Source of the DNA: Chloroflexota bacterium
Lineage (GTDB): Bacteria > Chloroflexota > Anaerolineae > Anaerolineales > UBA4823
Reading direction: 5' to 3'
DNA length: 61,531 bases
Assembly (NCBI GenBank): GCA_020349245.1
Contig: CP070764.1
Location: 771,933 to 833,463 of the forward strand
Position numbers and translations under genes: made by a program. Under the pieces are notes generated by a model that saw only the letters and a program-made list of their open reading frames with translations, did not search any database and had not been told where the DNA came from. Numbering within the stretch: position 1 is the stretch's first letter; each line of letters opens with the position of its first letter. Of this stretch, positions 8,228 through 17,000 are shown one piece after another.

Positions 8228-10471
8228 TTATTCATATCGCAGGGCTTCAACCGGCTGCAGTCGAGTTGCCCGGTAGGCTGGATAAAGACCACCAAGTACA
8301 CCGAGCAGCAGAGCTACCGAGAAAGCCCGTACAAAAATAACTAAATCCCAGTTTGGAGAAAGGATCGAACCGTACATCGGGATCAAATGAAACAAAAAAG
8401 TGAGGCCAAAAGCTATCCCAATGCCAAACAAGCCTCCCACTAAACCGAGCACGATGGATTCATTCATAATTAATCCCAAAACTCGCCTGCGCCGCCAACC
8501 GAGGGAGCGCAGGACTCCTATCTCCCGGGTGCGCTCAAGAACCGACATCAACATCGTATTCAGCACGCCCACACCTCCCACACCAATCGCTAGCAAGGAG
8601 ATCGCGGCAATCAGACCATCCACGGTTTGCATATCAGGCATCTGCTCAACGAATTCACCGCTGAGACTGGCATGAACATCCGAGAACGAAGCGTTGATCC
8701 GGATTACGATCTCTTCCGCCTGTGAGGGTTGATCAACTTTCACCAGGTACATAGTGACTTTGCGCGGCCTGCCCATGTAAGCCTGGGCATCCCGCAGGGA
8801 TATCACCCCGCCCATCTCCTCCCAGGCAGCCCCCGATTCATAAATTCCCACCACCTTGAAGCGACTGCCGCCCACCTCGATTGTGTCCCCCACTGATTTG
8901 CTGAGCGAATCAGCCATCATCCGCCCCAGCAGCATCTGATGATTGCTGGTCAGGGACTCCCCTTCCACGATATTGAACTGCTGGATGCTGTATTCATGCG
9001 GCGCATACCCGAAGATAATAAAGATCGCCCCGGAGTCAGGCAGGATAGTGCCGGTAAATCCCAGCCCGCTCACATGGGCGACTCCCGGGAAGGCGGCGAT
9101 CTTCTCCCCGATGCGCTCATCCAGCGCACTGAACTCTGTATCTGCCACTCCGGATTGGCGTACGATGATCTCTGCATCTCCACCCATGGCAACGATCACA
9201 TCCGTGAAACCCCCAATGAGACCCTCCAAGGCCATGATGCCGCCCACCGTGATACCGATCACACCCAATGTCAGCAGCGTGCGAGTCGTCCGCTGCCACA
9301 AATTTTGGACTGTCATACCGCCTAACGGCAGGCGATGCACCTCACTTCCAGATGTACCCCCTTCATAGCGCAAAGCTTCCACGGGTTGCAGCCTGGATGC
9401 CCGCCAGGCAGGATAAAAGCCACCAACCAATCCCAACACCATCACGGTAATAAAAGCCTGCAACAGTATGCCCATATTGATATTTGCTGCCGAGGCACCG
9501 AAAAAACCAACCACATTCGAAAACACCATCAGCAGCAGCCACCCCAAGAGTACGCCTACCAGTCCTCCCAGGAAGCTGACCAGCAGGGATTCGCTCATGA
9601 TCATGCCCAATATACGCTTGCTGCTCCAGCCCGTCGCCCGCAACACGCCAATTTCCCTGGTCCGTTCTATGACCGACATCAGCTGCGCGTTCATCATGCT
9701 CACCCCGCCAATCAGGATAGCCAGGCCGGCAATCCCCCAGACAAAAGCCTGGATATAATCTCCCATGAGCTGTTTATCAGCAAATTCATCGGTCCCGCTG
9801 AGGGATAGATTTGGCCACAAACGAGAGACCCGCCGCTCAAGCCTGTCCCGCATCCCCACATCTTTGAGCTGGATATAGAAGACACTGACCTGCCTGGGCT
9901 TGCCCAGCACGTCTTGCGCATCCCGCAGCAATATCACCGCGCCATTGTCTTCTAAGGTCGCACCGGTTTCGTAGATTCCCACCACCCGGAATACACTCTC
10001 CATGATGCGAATTGAATCCCCGGGGTTCTTATTCAGCACCTCGGCTGCCGAAGCCCCCAGGATGAGCGGCTTTCCATGGGCTTGCTTCGCCTCTCGGGAG
10101 GCCAGATCTCCCCCTTCTACGATTCGAAAGCGGCTGAGCACAAAACTATCAGCGGGATATCCATACACAAAGAAATAGGGCACATTTTCCGTGGGCACAA
10201 ACCCCTGCAGCATCCCGCTCACGGAGGTAATCTCCGGCATGGCAGCCAATTGACCGGCAATACTCTCGTCCACTGAAGTGGTGGTTAAATCAACTGCGTC
10301 CGGCTGGCTGAGAATCAAGTCTGCCTTGCTGCCGGTTAGGATCGAATCGTATCCCACCTTCAAGCCAGCTGCCAAGGCACCTAAACCGACGATCGCAGCC
10401 ACACCGATACCGATCCCGATTACGGTCAGTATGGTTCGTCCTTTTTGCCGGAAGAGGTTCTTAAATATCAT
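8228..10471 (-). CDS. ABC transporter permease with two tandem FtsX/MacB modules
   Basis: 747 residues made of two homologous halves. Each half begins with a first membrane helix preceded by a basic segment (LFRQKGRTILTVIGIG near residue 5; LWQRTTRTLLTLGVIG near residue 387), then an extracytoplasmic MacB-like domain of about 200 residues, then three helices ending in the same phrase, PAWRASRLQPVEALRYE or PAYRATRLQPVEALRYE. MERTREIGVLR-type coupling helices occur in both. MacB usually has one such module and works as a dimer, so this polypeptide would be a built-in pseudo-dimer. With the adaptor and ATPase it forms an export system, with substrate perhaps an antibiotic, peptide or lipid. It is first in the operon. 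Confidence 0.9.
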   Translation of the reverse strand: MIFKNLFRQKGRTILTVIGIGIGVAAIVGLGALAAGLKVGYDSILTGSKADLILSQPDAVDLTTTSVDESIAGQLAAMPEITSVSGMLQGFVPTENVPYFFVYGYPADSFVLSRFRIVEGGDLASREAKQAHGKPLILGASAAEVLNKNPGDSIRIMESVFRVVGIYETGATLEDNGAVILLRDAQDVLGKPRQVSVFYIQLKDVGMRDRLERRVSRLWPNLSLSGTDEFADKQLMGDYIQAFVWGIAGLAILIGGVSMMNAQLMSVIERTREIGVLRATGWSSKRILGMIMSESLLVSFLGGLVGVLLGWLLLMVFSNVVGFFGASAANINMGILLQAFITVMVLGLVGGFYPAWRASRLQPVEALRYEGGTSGSEVHRLPLGGMTVQNLWQRTTRTLLTLGVIGITVGGIMALEGLIGGFTDVIVAMGGDAEIIVRQSGVADTEFSALDERIGEKIAAFPGVAHVSGLGFTGTILPDSGAIFIIFGYAPHEYSIQQFNIVEGESLTSNHQMLLGRMMADSLSKSVGDTIEVGGSRFKVVGIYESGAAWEEMGGVISLRDAQAYMGRPRKVTMYLVKVDQPSQAEEIVIRINASFSDVHASLSGEFVEQMPDMQTVDGLIAAISLLAIGVGGVGVLNTMLMSVLERTREIGVLRSLGWRRRRVLGLIMNESIVLGLVGGLFGIGIAFGLTFLFHLIPMYGSILSPNWDLVIFVRAFSVALLLGVLGGLYPAYRATRLQPVEALRYE

Positions 10472-10959
10472 CGCCCGATTTCACCAAGAATGATTCGTCC
10501 GCAGCTAAATGATCTCCCTCAATATTTTGACCAATCTAAATTTTATCATAGACAAATCTAAATACACAGGTTCCTCTCAACACTTACCGGTGACCGGGTA
10601 CAAAAAACCATACCGCAAAACATCCTCCAGCAGTTAAAAATATTCACCAAATCACGCTCAGGATTTGGTTCCTGGGCAGATCTACGAACAAATTATCCCT
10701 AATGGAACTTTGAATTTTTTGCCAACTTTCTTGAAATAAAACGATTCCTGACCTCTCGTATCTAATCCTTTCCACGTGATGAGATCCAGGGGGCGATGAA
10801 CAATCGCAAAATTAAATGTATAATGAATTTTACCTGTGGCGCAAAAAAACAAGGGAACGCCTGGGGACCGTGATGGCAACACCGCTTCCACTTTGCTGCT
10901 TCTCCAAGCTTTGATTACGGTCATCAATCCAGGAACACCTTTCACGCTTTTGGGGTGCA
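10472..10959. other. Intergenic region between divergent ABC operon and acyl-CoA ligase
   Basis: No protein-like frame is seen on either strand. On the plus strand TATAAT (10819-10824) could be the -10 of the ligase gene, with a leader of about 130 nt; no good -35 is seen. On the minus strand TATGATAAAAT (around 10540-10551) could serve the ABC operon. The rest is AT-rich and featureless to my reading. Confidence 0.35.
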
Positions 10960-12645
10960 ATGAACTACGCAGAAAAGCCTTGGCTGAAGAGCTACAAATT
11001 GGGGCCATACAAACTGGAGCAGAGTCTGGCACCTTATCCACTTGAACCAGTATACAAAATACTCGATCAAGGGGCAGAAAATCACCCTGGTCAGACAGCG
11101 ATCTTCTACCTTGGCAGGAGTATAAACTACAGCCAATTGAAAAGGCGCGTCGACAAATTGGCCGGAGCACTGGCCAGGCTTGGGGTGGAAAAAGGCGACC
11201 GGGTATGTGTCTACCTGCCGAATTGTCCAGAATTTATCATCAGCGATTGGGCTATCCAGAAAGCCGGCGCGGCAATCGTCCCCACCAGCATCCTGCGCAC
11301 GGCAGAGGGTCTGCTGCACGAGGCCAGCAGTTCAAATAGCAAGGTCATCATTTGTCAGGAAAGGAACCTGGACCTCGTCCTGGGCGTAAAGGATCAATGC
11401 GATCTTGCAGAGGTCATTGTCACCTCGAATAATGGTTATGATCTCGAAGCTGTATCCGGCAGCTTGCCAAAGCATGGGCATGATTTCCGGGAACTCATAA
11501 ACGAAACCGATCCAATCCCCCCGCAAGTGGAGATCGATCCCCAGGAAGACCTCTGCGAATTATCCTTCACTGGCGGTGCAACCGGGACACCCAAAGGGGT
11601 CATGATCACCCATGCCAACCGTCTGAGCTGCATCCACCAGAGCCTGCCCTGGGTGCTGAAACCCCTGATCCATGGTTTCGCGGGTAAAGCCTCGGTGTTG
11701 ATCGCCATCCCCCTCTTCCATTCCTACGGTCACTTCACCCAGCAATCTTCCGCCCTGCTGGGGCTGCGCATCCTGTTGCTGCCCGATCCCAGGGATTCAA
11801 ACCTGATGATCGAGTATATAGAGAAATACCGACCTCTGTTTATCCCGGCAGTTCCCACGCAGCTGATGCGCATCGCGGATGCAGAGCTCAGCCGCATGAA
11901 CTCCCTGCTGTGGAGCGGCGCAGCCCCCTTGCCGATCGAGGTTGGGCAGGCGATCAAGCGCAAAATCGGTATGCCGGTTTCACAGGCCTACGGATTGACG
12001 GAAACCTCGCCGGTGACTCACTTCAACGTATCCTCCTTCTCCAAGATCACCGGCTTCATGGCCAAGGAGAAATTCGGGATCGGCATACCAACCCCGGATA
12101 CGGAATGCCGACTGATCGATATCGATACCGGTGAAGATGTCCCTGCCGGCAAACCAGGGGAGATCGTGGTCCGCGGCCCACAGGTGATGAAAGGCTACTG
12201 GCCAAAACCCGGTTCCGGGCTCACCCCGGATGGATGGCTGCATACCGGGGATATCGGAACGATGGATGAAGACGGGTATTTCCAGGTTGTCGACCGCACC
12301 AAGGACATGGTCAACGTCTCCGGTCTGAAAGTTTACACCAACACGGTAGATGAAGTACTCTATGAACACCCGGGGGTGCTGATGGCTGCTGCCTTCGGAG
12401 TGCCCGACCCGGAGAATCCTTCCAGTGAACGGGTCATGGCGGTGATCCAGCCGAAGAAAGATTACCGGGGAACCATCAGTGAGGCGGAAATCAGAGCATT
12501 CTGCCAGGAAAGACTATCCCCGTACGCGGTGCCAAAATTCATCGAATTCCGGGACGACATGCCGCTCACGGTGACCGAGAAAGTTTACAAAAAAGCGCTG
12601 CGAGAAGAAGTTCTGCGCAGGATGGAAAAGGATCTTACCCGGTAA
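10960..12645 (+). CDS. AMP-forming acyl-CoA synthetase (fatty-acid/aryl-acid-CoA ligase)
   Basis: A 561-residue ANL-superfamily enzyme that activates a carboxylic acid with ATP to an acyl-adenylate and then to acyl-CoA. Motifs in order: the phosphate loop LSFTGGATGTPKGVMITHAN (about residues 200-219), QAYGLTETSP (motif A5), HTGDIGTMDEDGY (A7), VVDRTKDMVNVSGLKVY (A8 hinge) and near the C-terminus TEKVYKKALREE with the catalytic lysine candidate. Acid chain length cannot be inferred, although the FadD-like A8 motif suggests medium or long chains. It is followed at 65 bp by an SCP2-like gene and a MoaD-like gene on the same strand. TTGGGGTGCA before ATG is a moderate ribosome site. Confidence 0.88.
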   Translation: MNYAEKPWLKSYKLGPYKLEQSLAPYPLEPVYKILDQGAENHPGQTAIFYLGRSINYSQLKRRVDKLAGALARLGVEKGDRVCVYLPNCPEFIISDWAIQKAGAAIVPTSILRTAEGLLHEASSSNSKVIICQERNLDLVLGVKDQCDLAEVIVTSNNGYDLEAVSGSLPKHGHDFRELINETDPIPPQVEIDPQEDLCELSFTGGATGTPKGVMITHANRLSCIHQSLPWVLKPLIHGFAGKASVLIAIPLFHSYGHFTQQSSALLGLRILLLPDPRDSNLMIEYIEKYRPLFIPAVPTQLMRIADAELSRMNSLLWSGAAPLPIEVGQAIKRKIGMPVSQAYGLTETSPVTHFNVSSFSKITGFMAKEKFGIGIPTPDTECRLIDIDTGEDVPAGKPGEIVVRGPQVMKGYWPKPGSGLTPDGWLHTGDIGTMDEDGYFQVVDRTKDMVNVSGLKVYTNTVDEVLYEHPGVLMAAAFGVPDPENPSSERVMAVIQPKKDYRGTISEAEIRAFCQERLSPYAVPKFIEFRDDMPLTVTEKVYKKALREEVLRRMEKDLTR

Positions 12646-12710
12646 ATTAACCGAAGGCCGAGCTTGAAGAGAACCTAAACGAACCCATGTGTTGAAAGGG
12701 GAGTTCACCC

Positions 12711-13205
12711 ATGACTACCTACCAGTACTGCACACCAGAATGGTTGGCCAATTCTTTAATCCTTTTTCGGGACAATCCAAAATATAAGAACGCTTTCCAG
12801 AAGCTGACCATGAAAGTAGCCTTCCGCATCCGTGCGGACCCGACTTTGGGTATCGATCGGGATATCCTCTTCGCTGGCTACGTTGACCAAGGGGAGATTA
12901 CCAAGCTGGCCTTCATCTCGGAATCGGAAGCCCAGGAGGAAGCGGATTATATCCTCTCCGCGTCTCCCCAGCAGTGGACCAAGCTGCTGCGCAAAGAGAG
13001 CCTGTTTGCCGGTGATATCGCCCTGGGACGGATCGCTATCGAAAAAGGCAGCAAGCCCGGTGTAATCAAGATCGCCCCTTATTCGACCACCTTCGTCAAC
13101 GCCCTGACCCAGATCGATCTGCAATTCCCGGATGAGATGTCTCCCGAAGAAATGGAGATTTACCGGGAAAAGATCAACCAATTTCGCACCGAGCTGGGTG
13201 TTTGA
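12711..13205 (+). CDS. Small cytosolic protein, possibly SCP2 sterol/lipid-carrier-like
   Basis: A 164-residue soluble protein with AAGGGGAG before ATG. It has no signal peptide or membrane helix. The middle (about residues 38-125) contains strands and the phrase ESLFAGDIALGRIAIEKG, reminiscent of the SCP2 fold, where a similar GxDxxxAxxxGKLxxxG segment lines the lipid-binding cavity. The resemblance is from memory and moderate. Lying between an acyl-CoA ligase and a MoaD/ThiS-like gene, a role as acyl or acyl-CoA carrier is plausible. If it is not SCP2-like, it is simply a conserved hypothetical of this cluster. Confidence 0.5.
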   Translation: MTTYQYCTPEWLANSLILFRDNPKYKNAFQKLTMKVAFRIRADPTLGIDRDILFAGYVDQGEITKLAFISESEAQEEADYILSASPQQWTKLLRKESLFAGDIALGRIAIEKGSKPGVIKIAPYSTTFVNALTQIDLQFPDEMSPEEMEIYREKINQFRTELGV

Positions 13206-13224
13206 AGTTCATCGTGGTGCAAGC

Positions 13225-13515
13225 ATGCCGGTAAAAGTCAGGGGTTATCTCACTTATAAAGCTATCATCGGGAAACAGTCGATCACGGTTGAGAACGGAG
13301 AAACGCTGACCGTGATCGAACTATTCAACTTACTGGCGGGTGAACTCGGTCGGGAATTCAGGGAGGCAATATATGATCCGCAGACCAAGGCACTGGGAGA
13401 ACAGGTGGCCGTGATTATCAATGGGCGCAGCTACCACAACCTCCCGGATAAATTGGAGACGCACCTCAAGGATGGGGATGAGGTAGCCATTTTCCCGCCC
13501 ATGGCAGGGGGGTAG
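13225..13515 (+). CDS. MoaD/ThiS-family ubiquitin-like protein
   Basis: A 96-residue beta-grasp protein ending in Gly-Gly (PPMAGG), the tail that MoaD and ThiS proteins carry as a thiocarboxylate for sulfur transfer to molybdopterin or thiazole. The body fits: a strand-rich start, NGRSYHN, and LKDGDEVAIFPPMAGG. The start at 13225 is chosen because the fold begins there; the Shine-Dalgarno (GGTG) is weak and coupling to the gene 19 bp upstream is likely. A dedicated pterin sulfur carrier for the aldehyde:ferredoxin oxidoreductase encoded 7 kb upstream is an attractive inference. MoaE and MoeB are not in the window. Confidence 0.8.
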   Translation: MPVKVRGYLTYKAIIGKQSITVENGETLTVIELFNLLAGELGREFREAIYDPQTKALGEQVAVIINGRSYHNLPDKLETHLKDGDEVAIFPPMAGG

Positions 13516-13550
13516 ATTTATACAAAACTTTGAATATCCACCATGCGTAC

Positions 13551-14035
13551 GCTTAACGTCATGGCCAGGAACGCAGTGACGAAGCAATCTAATTAATTAG
13601 CAGGGCAGAATCCATACGTGCTGCCAACCTCGAGTAAACGCTTAACGTCATGGCCAGGAATGCAGTGCCGAGACAATCTAATTAATTAGCAGGGCAGGAT
13701 CCATACGTGCTGCCAACCTCGATCGAGCGCTTAACGTCATTGCCAGGAACGCAGTGACGAAGCAATCTAATTAATTAGCAGGGCAGAATCCATACATGCT
13801 GCCAACCTCGATCGAGCGCGTAAAGTCATTGCCAGGAACGCAGTGACAAAGCAATCTAATTAATTAGCAGGCAGGAACCATACGTGCTGCCAACCTCGAA
13901 TAAGCGCTTGACGTCATTGCGAGGAACTCAGTGACGAAACAATCTAATTAATTAGCAGGGCAGAATCCATACGTGCTGCCAACCTCGATTGAGCGCTTAA
14001 CGTCATTGCCAGGAACGCAGTGACGAAGCAATCTA
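13551..14035. repeat. Tandem array of an 89-bp repeat, five full copies and a partial sixth
   Basis: Copies begin at 13551, 13640, 13729, 13818, 13906 and 13995. The period is 89 bp, with one 88-bp unit that lost a G. The sixth copy stops after about 40 bp. Each unit holds three palindromic parts: CGTCATTGC/GCAGTGACG around CAGGAAC (one wobble pair), the perfect palindrome CTAATTAATTAG, and GGCAG/CTGCC arms. Copies differ by a few point changes. The CGTCATTGCCAGGAACGCAG core resembles a dispersed sequence seen near genes in many bacterial genomes. There are no unique spacers, so it is not a CRISPR array. It fills the gap between the MoaD-like gene and the convergent kinase gene. Confidence 0.92.
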
Positions 14036-14088
14036 CATTATTTTCTCAAATTGCTTCAATCTCCCCCCTTACCAGTAAAAGATGTTTT

Positions 14089-17000
14089 TCACTTCGGGGG
14101 TAGGCCGAACTGCTCCCGCTCTTCAGGTGTCAATTCGCGCACCAGACAGCACTCCTTGGCGTATGCGATCAGCTCCAAGGTAGAATGCCAGGTAGGGAAG
14201 ACCTGCATCTTACCCACATCTCCCGTTATGGTTCCTACCAAGACTCGAGTCCCATCTGGCGCGTATGTGGGAAAAACAACCCCCCCAACGTTATAACTGA
14301 TCATCTCTCTCCCAGTGGCAATATTGTAAACTTTGGCGACGCCTTCATAACCGCCAATGATCAAGTGCTCCTCTGTCGGGGAGAGAGAAATCGTTGAGAT
14401 GTCGCTAGCAATAGGGGTTGAGAACTGAGAGAGATTCTTACCTGTTTCAGCGTCAAAAATACGCACGTACCCATCCGCGCTGACCAGGATCACCCGCTGA
14501 CCATCCTGTGTCCACTTGGAATCAGAAATGGAGGCAGTAAACTCCTCTGGCATTAATGGCAAAAGCACCTGGCCCGTAGCCGCCTCCCAAATCAGCGCTT
14601 CGCCATCATTGCTGGTGCTGATGATGCGCGAGCCATCCGGAGACCAATCTATAGAATTCACTGGATAAACGTGATTCGTGAACGTTAACATTTCCTCACC
14701 GGTGTTGGAATCCCACAGGATCACATCCGTATCCCAACTTGCGGTCGCCAACTGACTCCCGTCTGGTGACCAGTCCACATCATTTATGTAATAGCCAATA
14801 TTATGACCCTCAAAGGTGCTTAGTTTTTCCCCAGTAACTGCGTCCCAGATCATGGCCCCTGGCAATCCATCATGGGTAGTAGCAATCCGGTCCCCAGTGG
14901 GTGACCAGGCCATCATATATGTCAATCCCGCATCGCCACTGAGTGTTAACAGCTGCGAACCACTTTTAGAATCCCACACCCGTAATTGCTCATCAGGTGG
15001 GCAGTTGCTACTGATGGCAAACTGTTCACCATCCGGCGACCAGGCGACATTAGAAAACCATCCGCAAGTTGGAACCGGTACAATTAACGATGCTTCACTT
15101 AAGTTTAGTATATTTACATTATTGTCATCACCGGCAACCAGAATGTATTCGGAATCAGGGGAGAATTCGATGCGATTCGGGTGACCCATTGTGCCAGACA
15201 GCTTGGTAAATTCTTGACCGCTGATTACATCCCAGACATGCACAAAGCCATCCGCTGCGCCAACAGCCACATATTCTCCTGTGGGGGACCAATCCGCCCA
15301 CAAGGCAAAAACCATGTCAGTGATTTCGATTAACTGCTGCCCACTTTCCGAATCCCACACCGTGACAGTTTCACCGCTTTCACGGATCAATATGCGAGAC
15401 CCATCCGGCGACCAAAGCGCTTGTAAAATATTTGTCCGAGGGATAGATAGGTCCAGGACCTTCCGCCCTGTTGCCGCCTCGTAAACCTTTGCCCCTCCCA
15501 CTCCACGAGTGATAAAACGATCTCCGGAAGGTGACCAGCTTCCTACGGAAACAACCTTGGTTTCAAAATCTCCCGGGATTTTGTAAAGGGGTTCACCAGT
15601 ATCTACTTGGTAAACAATTGTGGAGTCGTCCCCAATTGATGAGATCGCGATCAGGTCACCTCTCGGCGACCATAATGCTTGAGATATTGAAATACCGAAT
15701 TCTTCATTAATGATACCTTCATATTCTGAAAGTGAATGCAATAACTCCCCTGTGTTTATATCAAATATCTTTACCAGACCATCCACAGTGTAAGTAAGGA
15801 AGCGATCTCCTGTCGGTGACCATGGTTCCCAACCGTTAATATTTGGCCAAAGCCAACCACCTAAATCATCCGTATCAAGCGTAACCCGAGCCAAGCCGGA
15901 TTCAATGTCCCAAATTTTTACCAGCGAAGTTTCAATAGTTTTTTTATCACCCAATCCCTCAATTTTCGCCAGCGTTTCTCCGAGGTGTGCAAATTTAAGC
16001 ACATCTTCTTGTCCCCAACCAAGAGTAAGGACGAAATTCTCATCTGGTGACCAGCTGGCCATAGTCGGATTACCTTCCGTTATTTTGAGTAGCTGCTCTC
16101 CGGTGGCTGCATCCAGAACTCGAGCAAAGCCATTTTCGTAATCAAATTCGCCTGTTTCCACTGATCCGCCAATCAGGATCATGCTCCCGTCAGCAGACCA
16201 GTTTGTCGTTACGAGGGTTCCTATATAAGGTACAAGCATGCGTAGCCTGCTGTTTAAAATTGCCCGGGATAAAGCCCTTTCAGCCTGCCAGGTATAGGGA
16301 TAATCTTCAAGTGCTTCTAGCGCCAACAATACAGCCCTTTCACGAGCATTACCATCAAGCTCAAGTTCAGATTGAGACGCCAGACCAATGGCAGCCTGGC
16401 GTAGGGCTTCTTCGCGCTGTTCTAAAGCTTCCTGCTCTGCTTCAACTGCCCTGTCACGGTCCTGTAATGCTTGCTCTTCTGCTTCGCCACGCGCGATTGC
16501 TTCCGATTCAGCAATCGTCTGCTGAGTAGCACGTGCATTCGCTTCGTTCTCGGCGATCACTTGCTGGGTGGCACGTGCATCGGCTTCTGCTATTGCAGTG
16601 GCTGCATTATCCTGGGCGATGCCCTGCTGGTTGAAGGCGAAGATCGTCAAGCCAATCGCCACCAGGGCTGCCACGGCAAAGACGGCTACCAGGGCGCGCA
16701 GGAAGTTGCGCGAGCGGCGCTCCAGGGTGGCCTGCTGCTCTCTGCGGCGGGCCTGGTCCTCCAGGCTGGCTTCGAGGAACCGTTGTTCGTCAGGCGTCAG
16801 TGCCAGGGAGGTCTCGCCAGCCCATTCCTGAAACTGCGCCAGGCGCGAGCCGCGCAGCAGGAAGGAAGGCTCCTGGTCTCCCTGAAGCCAGTCCCGGGTG
16901 GCCCTCCCCAGTAAACGCTGCATGCGGATGTCCGCCCGGCTCTCGTCCAGCCAGCCGCGCAGGCGGACCCACTCCCTGAGCAGGGCTTCGTGAGCCACTT

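Noticed and set aside
10682..11170. 162-codon minus-strand frame upstream of and into the acyl-CoA ligase
   Set aside because: Overlaps the real ligase start and its product shows no domain features.
13551..14035. CRISPR array
   Set aside because: The period is nearly constant and the whole unit repeats; there are no unique spacers between short repeats and no cas gene.
16203..16914. Plus-strand frames opposite the coiled-coil/STAND part of the kinase gene
   Set aside because: Antisense to the Ala/Glu-rich coiled coil and ATPase region; compositional by-products.
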